A program made the position numbers and the translations under genes. The notes below the pieces were generated by a model. That model had not been told where the DNA came from, ran no database searches, and saw only the letters and a program-made list of their open reading frames with translations. From contig NZ_CP130713.1 in NCBI RefSeq assembly GCF_030553055.1, positions 6,572,001 to 6,636,000 of the forward strand: a stretch of DNA of 64,000 nt, read 5' to 3'. Of the stretch, positions 37,240-48,173 are shown one piece after another. This DNA comes from Streptomyces sp. XD-27. GTDB lineage: Bacteria > Actinomycetota > Actinomycetes > Streptomycetales > Streptomycetaceae. The number at the start of each line of letters is the position of its first letter. Positions within the stretch are counted from its first letter, which is position 1.

Positions 37240-37488
37240 AGCCACGACCGGCTGGACAGCTATGCCCAGCCCGCAAGTGGAGGCTCCAGTCTCCCACCCA
37301 GCCGACCTCAGGTCGGCGGGTCACAGGTCAGGCTGCGCCCCGCGATGATCGCGGCGGTGCTCCGGTCCGTTGGAGCCCCGCCTGCATTCCGTCCGGGGCG
37401 TTTCGCATGCCACGGCGCGGTGGTCGTACAGAAGAGACGTTACGTGGCCGTCCCTCAGACGGTCGCGTGGTGCAACCGAGGAGGATCC
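37240..37488 (+). ncRNA. Structured leader of infC-rpmI-rplT
   Basis: The untranslated region holds several stable hairpins in series: 37297-37320 (seven pairs plus CCC/GGG), 37340-37354 (CCGCGA/TCGCGG) and 37375-37399 (GCCCCG/CGGGGC followed by GTTT). The last resembles an attenuator. In other bacteria this operon is controlled by ribosomal protein L20 or IF3 acting on the leader. The fold here was drawn by eye and the ligand is inferred. Confidence 0.55.
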
Positions 37489-38118
37489 ATCAGCGCCGAG
37501 CCCCGCATCAACGACCGGATTCGCGTCCCCGAGGTGCGACTCGTCGGTCCCAGCGGCGAGCAGGTCGGCATTGTGCCGCTTGCCAAGGCCCTGGAGCTTG
37601 CGCAGGAGTACGACCTCGACCTGGTCGAGGTGGCGGCGAACGCCCGTCCGCCGGTCTGCAAGCTCATGGACTACGGAAAGTTCAAGTACGAGTCGGCCAT
37701 GAAGGCCCGTGAGGCGCGCAAGAACCAGGCGCACACGGTCATCAAGGAGATGAAGCTCCGGCCGAAGATCGACCCGCACGACTATGACACCAAGAAGGGT
37801 CACGTCGTCCGGTTCCTCAAGCAGGGCGACAAGGTCAAGATCACGATCATGTTCCGCGGACGTGAGCAGTCCCGGCCGGAGCTCGGCTACCGGCTGCTGC
37901 AGCGGCTCGCGGAGGACGTCCAGGACCTCGGCTTCGTGGAGTCGAACCCGAAGCAGGACGGCCGGAACATGATCATGGTTCTCGGTCCGCACAAGAAGAA
38001 GACCGAGGCGATGGCCGAAGCTCGCGAGGCGCAGGCCGCCCGCAAGGCGGAGCGCCAGGGCGTCGCCCACATGGACCAGTCTCCGGGCCACGCCACGGAG
38101 CAGTCCGCCGAGGCGTGA
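37489..38118 (+). CDS. infC: Translation initiation factor IF-3, probable AUC start
   Basis: IF-3 binds the 30S subunit and checks start-codon pairing. The conserved protein begins [17 protein letters not shown], and both domains follow with the basic linker [15 protein letters not shown]. No ATG, GTG or TTG stands close. A perfect GAGGAGG (37478-37484) lies four bases before ATC 37489, four codons ahead of the conserved block. infC of E. coli starts at AUU and is autoregulated through it, so AUC is reasonable here. In-frame GTGs at 37420 and 37444 lack ribosome sites. The protein has 209 residues from the AUC. Confidence 0.93.
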   Translation: MSAEPRINDRIRVPEVRLVGPSGEQVGIVPLAKALELAQEYDLDLVEVAANARPPVCKLMDYGKFKYESAMKAREARKNQAHTVIKEMKLRPKIDPHDYDTKKGHVVRFLKQGDKVKITIMFRGREQSRPELGYRLLQRLAEDVQDLGFVESNPKQDGRNMIMVLGPHKKKTEAMAEAREAQAARKAERQGVAHMDQSPGHATEQSAEA

Positions 38119-38141
38119 CTTCGGGGCCCGTGCCCCGACAG

Positions 38142-38206
38142 CCCGGGGCCACGGCCCCGGGAGACCAACGAAACAGCTGACGCTTTCGCATGCCGGTTTC
38201 ACCGGC
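38142..38206 (+). promoter_or_regulatory. Intercistronic hairpins between infC and rpmI
   Basis: A perfect nine-pair hairpin with a two-base loop (38142-38161) is followed by a six-pair hairpin with loop TTC (38192-38206). They may set the ratio of IF-3 to L35 by attenuation or processing. Confidence 0.5.
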
Positions 38207-38249
38207 CTGGTTGCACCGGAAGCGCCACCGACGATGGAGAGTACGGCGC

Positions 38250-38444
38250 ATGCCGAAGAACAAGACGCACAGCGGTGCCAGCAAGCGCTTCAAGATCACC
38301 GGCTCCGGTAAGGTGCTGCGGCAGCGCGCCGGCAAGCGCCACCTGCTTGAGCACAAGCCGTCGACCCTGACGCGTCGCCTCACCGGCACCGCCGAGATGG
38401 CCCCGGCCGACGCCAAGAAGATCAAGAAGCTTCTCGGCAAGTGA
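38250..38444 (+). CDS. rpmI: 50S ribosomal protein L35
   Basis: The 64-residue protein begins [20 protein letters not shown], the invariant start of bacterial L35, and ends KKIKKLLGK. An upstream in-frame ATG at 38190 would add 20 residues that match nothing in the family. It is the middle gene of the conserved infC-rpmI-rplT operon. Confidence 0.98.
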   Translation: MPKNKTHSGASKRFKITGSGKVLRQRAGKRHLLEHKPSTLTRRLTGTAEMAPADAKKIKKLLGK

Positions 38445-38452
38445 CGCCCCCG

Positions 38453-38502
38453 CCCCGCTCCGGCGGGGTGCGCCCCCTCCTCGCCCGTCCTCGGGCAGGA
38501 GG
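38453..38502 (+). promoter_or_regulatory. Intercistronic hairpins between rpmI and rplT
   Basis: Two hairpins follow the rpmI stop: a six-pair stem (38453-38468) and an eleven-pair stem with one bulge and a TCCT loop (38476-38502). The second is strong enough to pause or terminate transcription. A role in L20 feedback is possible. Confidence 0.5.
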
Positions 38503-38572
38503 AGCCCACCGATCGGGACCCATTCGTTTCCGGGCCGTGTGAACCTGCGGCCCCGTACAAGGAGTTAATCAA

Positions 38573-38965
38573 GTGGCACGCGTCAAGCGCGCAGTCAACG
38601 CCCACAAGAAGCGCCGGGCGATCCTGGAGCAGGCCAGCGGCTACCGGGGCCAGCGCTCCCGCCTGTACCGCAAGGCCAAGGAGCAGGTCACCCACTCTCT
38701 GGTCTACAACTACAACGACCGCAAGAAGCGCAAGGGCGACTTCCGTCAGCTGTGGATCCAGCGCATCAACGCCGCTGCCCGCGCCAACGGCATGACCTAC
38801 AACCGCTTCATCCAGGGTCTGAAGGCCGCCAACGTCGAGGTGGACCGCAAGATCCTGGCCGACCTCGCGGTCAACGACGCCAACGCGTTCGCCGCGCTGG
38901 TCGAGGTGGCCCAGAAGGCGCTGCCGAGCGACGTCAACGCCCCGAAGGCCGCGGAAGCGGCCTGA
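38573..38965 (+). CDS. rplT: 50S ribosomal protein L20
   Basis: The 130-residue protein begins [26 protein letters not shown], the canonical L20 start, and contains [22 protein letters not shown]20 is an assembly protein of the 50S subunit and represses this operon in other bacteria. GTG 38573 has AAGGAG upstream. Confidence 0.98.
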   Translation: MARVKRAVNAHKKRRAILEQASGYRGQRSRLYRKAKEQVTHSLVYNYNDRKKRKGDFRQLWIQRINAAARANGMTYNRFIQGLKAANVEVDRKILADLAVNDANAFAALVEVAQKALPSDVNAPKAAEAA

Positions 38966-38991
38966 CGACCGCGTCAGCCGGACGTTCCGCC

Positions 38992-39024
38992 GGACCCGCA
39001 GGCGAGTGGATCGCCTGCGGGTCC
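38992..39024 (+). terminator. Terminator after rplT
   Basis: A perfect 14-base stem (38992-39005 with 39011-39024) closes on a five-base loop 27 bases after the rplT stop. The rest of the gap up to 39287 is G/C-rich with several weaker stems and no gene. Confidence 0.88.
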
Positions 39025-39287
39025 GCGCGCGTCCCGGCCGGGGACGACCCGGTTGGCCCCCGCGCCTTGCGGCCCTGCTCCGGTAAGGGCCCCGCGAGGG
39101 CCGGGCGCGGCCGGTTCCGGCGCCGCCAGGGCTCGGCCGCACGCCGCGCTGTCCGCTGCCGCGGACAAGACGCCGCCGACCCGCCGCGGCGGGCCCCAGC
39201 CGCATCAGCACCGAGGACGCGCACCTCCCCGCGTGCCCGCGCGGGCCGAACGCCCGCCAACCTCTACCCCGAAGCGAGTGCACCCAC

Positions 39288-40118
39288 ATGGCCCCCGAGC
39301 TGACCTCCCTGCGATCGCCGCGCGTCGTCGCGGCCCGCCGCCTGGCGAAGCGCAGCTTCCGCGGCAAGGAGCGCCGGTTCCTGGCCGAGGGACCCCAGGC
39401 CGTACGCGAGGCGGTCGCGCACCTGATCGAGGTGTACGTGACGCCGGAGGCGGCCGAGCGCCACGCCAGCATCGTCGCCGCCGCGCGCGCCGCCGGGGTG
39501 CCGGTGCTCACCGCGACCGACGAGGTCGTCGCGGCGATGTCCGACACCGTCACCCCGCAGGGCATCCTCGGCCTCTGCCGGTTCCTGGACTCGCCCTTCG
39601 AGGAGATCGTCGCGGCCCGGCCCCGGCTGGTCGCCGTCCTGGCGCACGTCCGCGACCCCGGCAACGCCGGCACGGTCCTGCGCTGCGCGGACGCGGCGGG
39701 CGCCGACGCCGTCGTGTTCACCGACGCCTCCGTGGACCTGTACAACCCCAAGTCGGTGCGGGCCTCCGTCGGCTCCCTGTTCCACCTCCCCGTCGCCGTC
39801 GGCGTACCGGTCGAGGAAGCCGTACGGGGGCTGCGCGCGGCCGGCGCCCGACTGCTGGCCGCGGACGGCGCGGGCGACCGGGACCTGGACGCCGAACTCG
39901 ACGCGGGCCGGATGGGCGGCCCCACCGCATGGATCTTCGGCAACGAGGCATGGGGCCTGCCGGAGGAGACCCGCGCACTCGCCGACGAGGTCGTGCGCGT
40001 TCCGATCCACGGCAAGGCCGAGAGCCTCAACCTGGCGACCGCCGCCGCCGTGTGCCTGTACGCCTCCGCTCGTGCGCAGCGCGCTGCCGGAGGGTGCCGC
40101 AGCGTGACCTCCACCTAG
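39288..40118 (+). CDS. TrmH/SpoU-family RNA methyltransferase
   Basis: The 276-residue 2'-O-methyltransferase has a substrate-binding N-terminus (RFLAEGPQAVREA) and the SPOUT knot motifs 1-3: HVRDPGNAGTVLRCADAAGAD, WIFGNEAWGLPEE and VRVPIHGKAESLNLATAAAVCLY. Its exact rRNA or tRNA target is unknown. It lies directly downstream of rplT in many actinobacteria. Confidence 0.92.
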   Translation: MAPELTSLRSPRVVAARRLAKRSFRGKERRFLAEGPQAVREAVAHLIEVYVTPEAAERHASIVAAARAAGVPVLTATDEVVAAMSDTVTPQGILGLCRFLDSPFEEIVAARPRLVAVLAHVRDPGNAGTVLRCADAAGADAVVFTDASVDLYNPKSVRASVGSLFHLPVAVGVPVEEAVRGLRAAGARLLAADGAGDRDLDAELDAGRMGGPTAWIFGNEAWGLPEETRALADEVVRVPIHGKAESLNLATAAAVCLYASARAQRAAGGCRSVTST

Positions 40119-40156
40119 TAGGGTTGCGACCCTGACGGCCGAGAGGGGGTGCGGGG

Positions 40157-41458
40157 ATGGACGTGAGGACCTCCGAAGCGAGGGCGGCCGACGCAAGGGC
40201 CGCCGACGCGAGGACGACCGGTGCGCGCGTGCCCGGCGCCCGTCCGCCCGGCGCGTACGGGCCCGCGGACCCCGCGCAGCCGCCCCCGCCCACGCCGCCG
40301 TACGGAGGCCGGGAACCGGCCCCGACCGGCCCCGATCCGACCTCCGGCCCTGATCCGGCCTCCGGCCTCGATCCGCGGCCGCCCGGCTCCGACGCGCTGC
40401 CCGGGCTCGGCCTGCACCCCGACGACCTGCCCGACGGCCTCGTCGTCGCCGACGAGACCGGCCGTGTCACCTGCTTCAACGCCGCCGCCGCCCGGATCAC
40501 CGATGTACGGCCCGCCGACGCCATCGGGCTGCCCGTGGAGAAGGCGCTCCCGCTGGAGGACCTGGAGGGGCGCCGCTGGTGGGCGCTGACCGACCCGTAC
40601 GGCGGGCTGGCCATCCGGGCCGGCCAGCCCGAGCGGAACCTGCTGCTGCACGGCCGTGAGGTGCTGGTCTCGGCCCGGTACGTGCGCGAGCGCCCGGCCG
40701 GGCCCCTGTCCCGCCTCGTCGTCTCCCTGCGCGGCACCGAGGCCCGCCGCCGCACCGAGCTCAGCCACGCCGAGCTGATCGCCACCGTCGCGCACGAGCT
40801 GCGGTCCCCGCTCACCTCGGTGAAGGGCTTCACCGCGACCCTGCTGGCCAAGTGGGAGCGGTTCACCGACGACCAGAAGCGGCTGATGCTGGAGACCGTC
40901 GACGCCGACGCGGACCGCGTCACCCGGCTCATCGCCGAGCTGCTCGACATCTCCCGGATCGACTCCGGACGGCTGGAGGTGCGCCGCCAGCCCGTCGACG
41001 TGACCGCGGCCGTCCGCCGCCATGTCCAGGCGCACACCACCGCCGGCCAGGCCTCCGACCGCTTCCACATCCGGGTGCGGCAGCCGCTGCCCAGCCTGTG
41101 GGCCGACCCCGACAAGATCGACCAGGTGCTCGGCAACCTGCTGGAAAATGCCGTGCGGCACGGCGAGGGAACCGTCACCATCGAGGTGGCGCCCTCGTCA
41201 TCCCCGCACGAGCGAGGGTGCGCCGGTACGGCCGTCACTGTGAGCGACGAGGGCCCGGGCATTCCGGAGGAGTCGATGGGCCGTGTCTTCACCCGCTTCT
41301 GGCGGGGCAGCAAGCGCGGCGGCACGGGCCTGGGCCTGTACATCGTCAAGGGCATCGTCGAGGCGCACGGCGGGACCATCACCGTCGGCCGGGCCCCCGG
41401 CGGCGGCGCCAGGTTCCGATTTACGTTGCCCGTGGGCGCCCCGGCCTTCATGGCTTGA
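40157..41458 (+). CDS. PAS-domain sensor histidine kinase
   Basis: The 433-residue cytosolic kinase has a disordered N-terminus with AAD repeats and three 18-base units (40328-40381, encoding GPDP-like peptides). A PAS domain (about 95-195) follows, then the phosphoacceptor H box with His213 in VAHELRSPL, the N box LGNLLENAVRHG and G boxes DEGPGIPEE and GGTGLGLYIV. No response regulator lies next to it, so the partner is elsewhere. A TAGGGT hexamer lies about 35 bases upstream. Confidence 0.92.
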   Translation: MDVRTSEARAADARAADARTTGARVPGARPPGAYGPADPAQPPPPTPPYGGREPAPTGPDPTSGPDPASGLDPRPPGSDALPGLGLHPDDLPDGLVVADETGRVTCFNAAAARITDVRPADAIGLPVEKALPLEDLEGRRWWALTDPYGGLAIRAGQPERNLLLHGREVLVSARYVRERPAGPLSRLVVSLRGTEARRRTELSHAELIATVAHELRSPLTSVKGFTATLLAKWERFTDDQKRLMLETVDADADRVTRLIAELLDISRIDSGRLEVRRQPVDVTAAVRRHVQAHTTAGQASDRFHIRVRQPLPSLWADPDKIDQVLGNLLENAVRHGEGTVTIEVAPSSSPHERGCAGTAVTVSDEGPGIPEESMGRVFTRFWRGSKRGGTGLGLYIVKGIVEAHGGTITVGRAPGGGARFRFTLPVGAPAFMA

Positions 41459-41516
41459 GCCGCCCACGGGCTTCCCGTACCCGCCCACGGGCTCTCGCGC
41501 CCCTCACGCCCCGTAG

Positions 41517-42739
<1,223 letters not shown>

Positions 42740-42740
<1 letters not shown>

Positions 42741-45253
42741 TGCGGGTCCCGCTTTCCTGGCTGCGGGAGTACGTCGACCTGCCCGCCGGTACCACCGGCC
42801 GCGAGGTGCAGGCCGCGCTCATCGCCGCCGGCCTTGAGGTCGAGACCGTCGAGCAGCTCGGCGCCGGCCTCACCGGCCCCCTGGTCGTCGGCCAGGTCCT
42901 CACCATCGAGGAGCTGGAGGGCTTCAAGAAGCCGATCCGCTTCTGCACCGTCGACGTCGGCACCGCCAACGGCACCGGCGAGCCGCAGGAGATCGTCTGC
43001 GGCGCCCGGAACTTCTCCGTCGGCGACAAGGTCGTCGTGGTCCTGCCGGGCGCCGTCCTGCCCGGCGACTTCAAGATCGCCGCACGCAAGACGTACGGCA
43101 GGGTCTCGCACGGCATGATCTGCTCCGGCGACGAGCTGGGCATGGGCGACGACGGCGGCCACGGCATCATCGTGCTGCCGCCGGAGTACGAGCCCGGCAC
43201 CGACGCCATTGAGCTGCTGGAGCTGCGCGACGAGGTCCTCGACATCGCCGTCACCCCTGACCGCGGCTACTGCCTGTCGCTGCGCGGCATCGCCCGCGAG
43301 ACGGCCACCGCCTACGGGCTGCCGCTGCGCGACCCGGCCCTGCTGGACGTCCCCCCGCCCAACTCCTACGGCTACCAGGTCCAGGTCTCCGACCCGGTCG
43401 GCTGCGACCGCTTCACCGCCCGCACCGTCACCGGCCTCGACCCGCACGCCACGTCCCCGATCTGGCTCCAGCGCCGCCTGCAGAAGGCGGGCATGCGCCC
43501 GATCTCGCTGACCGTCGACGTCACCAACTACGTGATGCTCGAACTGGGCCAGCCGCTGCACGCCTACGACCGGACCCGGGTCGACGGACCCATCGGGGTG
43601 CGCCGCGCCGAGCCCGGCGAGAAGCTCACCACCCTCGACGGCACCCAGCGCGTGCTGGACGCCGAGGACCTGGTCATCACCGACAACCGCGGGCCGATCG
43701 GGCTCGCGGGCGTCATGGGCGGCGCCGACACCGAGATCGCCGACACCGCGGAGGAGCCGACGGGCACCACCGAGGTCGTCATCGAGGCCGCCCACTTCGA
43801 CCCGGTCGCCATCGCCCGCACCGCCCGCCGCCACAAGCTGTCCTCGGAGGCGTCCAAGCGGTTCGAGCGCGGCGCCGACCCGAACACCACCTCGGCGGCC
43901 GCCCAGCGCACCGTCGACCTGCTGGTGCTGCTCGCGGGCGGCACCGCCGAGGCCGGGGTCACCGAGATCGTGGCCCCCCGCGGGCCGCGCACCATCACCA
44001 TCCGCGCCGACCACCCGGACAAGGTCGCCGGTGTCGCCTACGGCCGCGAGACCGTGGTGCGCCGCCTCCAGCAGGTCGGCTGCGACGTCTACGGGGCCGA
44101 CGACCTGACCGTCACCGTCCCCAGCTGGCGCCCGGACCTCACCGACCCCAACGACCTCGCCGAAGAGGTCATCCGCCTGGAGGGCTACGAGAACCTCCCC
44201 TCGACCCTCCCGCAGCCGCCGTCCGGCCGCGGCCTGACCGAGCGTCAGCGCCTGCACCGGCGGGTCGGCCGCGCGCTGGCCGGCGCCGGCTATGTCGAGA
44301 CGCTGAACTACCCGTTCCTCTCCGAAGAGGTCTTCGACCGGCTCGGCATGGCCCCCGACGACACCCGCCGGAAGGCCGTCCGCCTGGTCAACCCGCTCAG
44401 CGACAGCGAGCCCGCGCTGCGCACCACGCTGCTGCCGGGCCTCTTCGCCGCGCTGCGCCGCAACGACGGCCGGGGCGAGCACGACCTGGCGCTCTTCGAG
44501 ACCGGGCTGGTCTTCCGGCCCTCCGGTGACGAGCCCGCCGCCGTGCGCCTCCCGGTCGACCGCCGCCCCACCGACGAGGAGATCGCCGCGCTGGACGCCG
44601 CGCTGCCGCAGCAGCCGCGCCGGGCCGCCGTCGTCCTTGCCGGGGCCCGCGAGCAGCACGGCTGGTGGGGCCAGGGTCGCCCGGCGACCTGGGCCGACGC
44701 CGTCGAGGCGGGCCGCACGGTGGCGCGCGAGGCGGGTGTGGAGCTGATCGTCCGCCAGGACCAGCAGGCCCCGTTCCACCCGGGCCGCTGCGCCGCGCTG
44801 CTGGCCGTCGTGGACGGCCAGGAGATCCTCGTCGGCAACGCCGGCGAGATCCACCCGCGCGTGGTCAAGGCGCTCGGCCTCCCCGAGCGCACCTGCGCCA
44901 TGGAGATCGAGCTGGACCGCCTGGAGCGGGCCGGGGCGGGCACCGTCACGGCACCGCGCGTGTCGACCTTCCCGGTCGCCACGCAGGACGTCGCGCTCGT
45001 CGTGGACGCCTCGGTCGCCGCGGGCGACGTCGAGGCCGCCCTGCGCGAGGGCGCCGGCGAACTCCTGGAGTCGCTGCGGCTCTTCGACGTCTTCACCGGC
45101 GAACAGCTCGGCGAGGGCAAGAAGTCCCTGGCCTACGCGCTGCGGTTCCGCGCCGCCGACCGCACCCTGACGGCGGACGAGGCGTCGGCCGCCCGGGACG
45201 CGGCCGTGGCGGCCGCGGTCGAGCGCACCGGCGCCGTACTCCGCGGCGCCTGA
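42740..45253 (+). CDS. pheT: Phenylalanine-tRNA ligase beta subunit
   Basis: The 837-residue subunit shows in order the EMAP/OB tRNA-binding domain (about 40-150), the B3/B4 editing domain (210-360), the B5 domain (about 400-470), the class II-like domain and the C-terminal FDX-ACB anticodon-binding domain. It forms an alpha2-beta2 enzyme with PheS and hydrolyses mischarged Tyr-tRNA. Coupling to pheS is by TGATG. Confidence 0.97.
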
Positions 45254-45309
45254 CGCACCCGCGGGGCGGGGGAGCACCGCCCGCCCGCCCCGCGTCCCGT
45301 CCGTCCACC

Positions 45310-45342
45310 GGGGCGCACCTCGCGACAGCCGAGGTGCGCCCC
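45310..45342 (+). terminator. Terminator after pheST
   Basis: A perfect 13-base stem (45310-45322 with 45330-45342) closes on a seven-base loop 56 bases after the pheT stop. Confidence 0.88.
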
Positions 45343-45362
45343 GTGCGCGTTCGACGTCACTT

Positions 45363-45396
45363 CCTCGGTGATTGCTCATCAGTACCTCGGTGATTG
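45363..45396 (+). promoter_or_regulatory. Direct repeat upstream of the phosphatase gene
   Basis: The 12-base word CCTCGGTGATTG occurs at 45363 and again at 45385, 22 bases apart, so two helical turns and the same DNA face. The AT-rich stretch around it stands out in the gap between pheT and the phosphatase. It looks like a paired activator or repressor site. Confidence 0.45.
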
Positions 45397-45541
45397 ATCA
45401 CCCGATCGGATGAAGTCCGTCCGGAGTCCGGTCACTTCGGTCCCGAAGATCGCGATAATCGACCCGATCGCCACGGCCCACGCGCGCGTTCCCGAACGGG
45501 CCCGGCCAACCGCCTCATCCGGTTGCCAGGAGGCCGACTGC

Positions 45542-46768
45542 ATGATCGGGACCAACGCGGCCGGCGGTACGGGCACCGGCACCGCACGCCTCGGCCGGGC
45601 CGTCGTCCTCATGCTGCCCGGCCTGTGGATCCTGTCCGTGGTCGCCTGGGAGCTGTTCAGCCCGTACGGCACCGAGGCCGCCCAACTCCTCGTCGCCGTA
45701 CCCGCCATCGCCTGTGCCGGCAGCGGCAGCCGGCGCTGCGTGGTGACCGGCGGCGTCACCGCGGTCTGCGTACTGATACCTCTCACGGCGGGCGGCACCC
45801 GGGGCCTCGGTACCCTGCTCGGCGGCTGCGGGGCCATCGCCGCCGTGCTCGCCGCCAGCTACCTCGCCTCCGGTCGCGGCGTCCGGCTGGCCCGCGAACT
45901 GGACCGGGCCCGCGCCGTCGCCACCGCCGCCCAGGACGTCGTCCTGCGCCCGCTCCCCGCCCGCCTCGACAGCATGACCCTGGCCGGCGGCCATCTGTCC
46001 GCCACCCGCGGCGCCGCGCTCGGCGGCGACCTCTACGAGGCGGTGGCCACCGCCCACGGGGTCCGCGTCGTGATGGGCGACGTCCGCGGTCACGGCCTCG
46101 CCGCCATCGGCACCGTCGCGGCCGTCCTCGGCAGCTTCCGCGAGGCCGCCCACGACGAACCCGAACTCCCCGACGTCCTCCGCCGCCTGGACCGCGCCCT
46201 CCAGCGCCACCTGCGGGACCGGGCGCGCGCCGCCCACCCGGCGGGCCGCGGGGACGAGCCGCACAGCCCGCTCGCCGAGGAGTTCGTGACCGTACTCCTG
46301 CTGGAACTGCGCCCCGACGGCGAGGTCATCGCCCTCAACTGCGGCCATCCGTGGCCCTATCGGCTGACCGCCGCACCGGCGGACGGCCCGGCGGCGCGAC
46401 AACTCGCCCCCGACGGCGTCCTGCCGCCGCTCGGACTCTTCCCGCTCCCCGCCGACCTGCCACCGGTGCCCTGCGGCCGGCTGCGGCACGGCGACGCCCT
46501 CGTGCTGCACACCGACGGGGCGGAGGACGCCCGGGACCGCGACGGCGCGTTCTTCCCCCTCGGCGCCGCCCTGAACCGCGCCGCCCGCCACCCGGCCATC
46601 GTCCCCTCCGACGTCGTCGCGGAGATACAGCGCGGCGTCCTCGCCCACACCGGCGGACGGCTCGCCGACGACATCGCCCTGCTCGTGCTGTGCCACGACC
46701 GCCCGGAAGCGCCCACCCCGTCCACCCCGTCGACCGCGTGCGCCGTCCACAGTTCACACGGGGTGTGA
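45542..46768 (+). CDS. SpoIIE-type PP2C phosphatase, membrane-anchored
   Basis: The 408-residue protein has four hydrophobic segments (about 20-105) and a C-terminal PPM/SpoIIE domain with the metal motifs GALGGDLYEAV, GDVRGHGLAA, NCGHPWPY, HTDGAEDARD and ADDIALLVL. Such phosphatases usually act on anti-sigma-factor antagonists. ATG 45542 has an AGGAGG site; the open frame upstream to 45410 is not needed. Regulation through the direct repeat upstream is possible. Confidence 0.9.
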   Translation: MIGTNAAGGTGTGTARLGRAVVLMLPGLWILSVVAWELFSPYGTEAAQLLVAVPAIACAGSGSRRCVVTGGVTAVCVLIPLTAGGTRGLGTLLGGCGAIAAVLAASYLASGRGVRLARELDRARAVATAAQDVVLRPLPARLDSMTLAGGHLSATRGAALGGDLYEAVATAHGVRVVMGDVRGHGLAAIGTVAAVLGSFREAAHDEPELPDVLRRLDRALQRHLRDRARAAHPAGRGDEPHSPLAEEFVTVLLLELRPDGEVIALNCGHPWPYRLTAAPADGPAARQLAPDGVLPPLGLFPLPADLPPVPCGRLRHGDALVLHTDGAEDARDRDGAFFPLGAALNRAARHPAIVPSDVVAEIQRGVLAHTGGRLADDIALLVLCHDRPEAPTPSTPSTACAVHSSHGV

Positions 46769-46817
46769 ATCGCCCTCCGTTACGATGGTTACACACAGTG
46801 CATCGGAGAGGGGGGCG

Positions 46818-48152
46818 ATGGAGCCCAACACACTGCTCGACTCCTTACTCGACGAAGCCGGGATGTCGCACGCGGGTCTGGCCGTGCGCATCAACGAGGC
46901 GGGTCGGGCGCGCGGGCTGGCCCTGCGCTACGAACACACCGCCGTGGCGCGGTGGTTGAAGGGGCAGCGCCCCCGCGGCCAGGTGCCGGACCTGATATGC
47001 GCCGTGCTCGGCGAGCGGCTGCACCGCACCCTGACTCTCGACGACGTCGGGCTCGGCACCCCCGGCAGCCGTCGGCACGCCACTGCGCTCTCCGGCTTCG
47101 TCGAACGCGCCACCGCCCTGTGGCACTCCGACGAACAGCAGCGGCCCCACGTCATCGGCGCCCAGGCCGTCACCGGCACCCCGGCCGTCATCCCCGTATG
47201 GGAGTGGGAGAACCCGCCGGAGGACTCCGACGTCTCCCGGCGCGGGCTGACCAGGGTGGGCCAGGCGGACATCGAGACGCTCCGCGCCGCCCGCGCCCAC
47301 TACGAGCAGATGTACCGCAGGGCGGGCGGCGTCGCGACCCGCGCCCGGGTCGTCGGCTTCCTCAACGCCGAGGCGGCGCCGCTGCTGCGCGGCGGCTACA
47401 GCGACGCCACCGGCCGCCAACTGCACCGGGCCACCGGCGGACTGGCCGCCGTCGCCGGCATCTGCGCCTACGACTCCGACGCGCACGGCCTGGCCCAGCG
47501 CTACTTCCACCAGGCGCTGCGGCTGGCCAAGGCCAGCGGGGACCGCGGACTGGGCGCGTATGTCATCGCGCTGCTGGTCAACCAGTCCCTGTATCTCAAG
47601 GAGTACCGCCAGGCCGTGGCGTTCGCCGAGTCCGCGGTGCGCGCGGCGCGCGCCGAGGTCACCCCGGCGCTCGCCGCCGACCTGTACGCGATGCAGGCCA
47701 AGGCGTACGCACGGCTCGGCGACGGCGCGGGGGCGCTGGCCTGCATCCGCCGTGCCGAGGCGGCCGCCGAACGCATCCGGCGCGGCGCGGAGCCCGACGA
47801 GACCGGGTACGTCCAGCCCGGCCTCGTCAACGTGCAGGTGGCGGAGGCGCTGCTCAGCCTCGGCGACCTGGCGGCCGCCCGCGAGCACGCCACCGCGGCC
47901 GTCGGCACCCCGGCGCACGACCGCGGCCGGGTACACCGGCTGGCCATGCTCACCCACATCGAACTGCGCCAGGGCGACGCCGACCAGGCGGTGGCCACCG
48001 CGGTGGAGATGGCCCATCGGGCCCGCGGGATGGAGTCACGGCGCCTGCGGGACCGGCTCCGGTCGGTGCGCGAGCATCTCACCGAGAGCCGCTGCGCGGC
48101 GACGTCCGAAGCCGCCGAACTGATCGACGGAGCACTGCGCGTCCCGCTCTGA
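46818..48152 (+). CDS. NsdA-like regulator with TPR region, contains a TTA codon
   Basis: The 444-residue protein has an N-terminal helix-turn-helix-like region (about 10-75) and a C-terminal TPR-type helical array (about 170-430). It resembles the NsdA family, whose members repress sporulation and antibiotic genes in Streptomyces. Codon 10 is TTA (46845-46847), so full translation needs the bldA leucyl-tRNA. ATG 46818 has a G-rich ribosome site. A 21-base tandem duplication spans its stop codon. Confidence 0.85.
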   Translation: MEPNTLLDSLLDEAGMSHAGLAVRINEAGRARGLALRYEHTAVARWLKGQRPRGQVPDLICAVLGERLHRTLTLDDVGLGTPGSRRHATALSGFVERATALWHSDEQQRPHVIGAQAVTGTPAVIPVWEWENPPEDSDVSRRGLTRVGQADIETLRAARAHYEQMYRRAGGVATRARVVGFLNAEAAPLLRGGYSDATGRQLHRATGGLAAVAGICAYDSDAHGLAQRYFHQALRLAKASGDRGLGAYVIALLVNQSLYLKEYRQAVAFAESAVRAARAEVTPALAADLYAMQAKAYARLGDGAGALACIRRAEAAAERIRRGAEPDETGYVQPGLVNVQVAEALLSLGDLAAAREHATAAVGTPAHDRGRVHRLAMLTHIELRQGDADQAVATAVEMAHRARGMESRRLRDRLRSVREHLTESRCAATSEAAELIDGALRVPL

Positions 48153-48171
48153 GCACCGCGCGTCCCACTCT
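48130..48171 (+). repeat. 21-bp tandem duplication across a stop codon
   Basis: Two head-to-tail 21-base copies (48130-48150 and 48151-48171) differ at two positions. Copy 1 carries the last codons and the first T of the stop; copy 2 repeats them in the same frame, ending in a second in-frame TGA. It looks like a recent slippage event. Confidence 0.8.
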
Positions 48172-48173
48172 GA

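Noticed and set aside
37123..37488. Long N-terminal extension of infC
   Set aside because: The residues match nothing in IF-3, have no ribosome site and lie in a folded leader.
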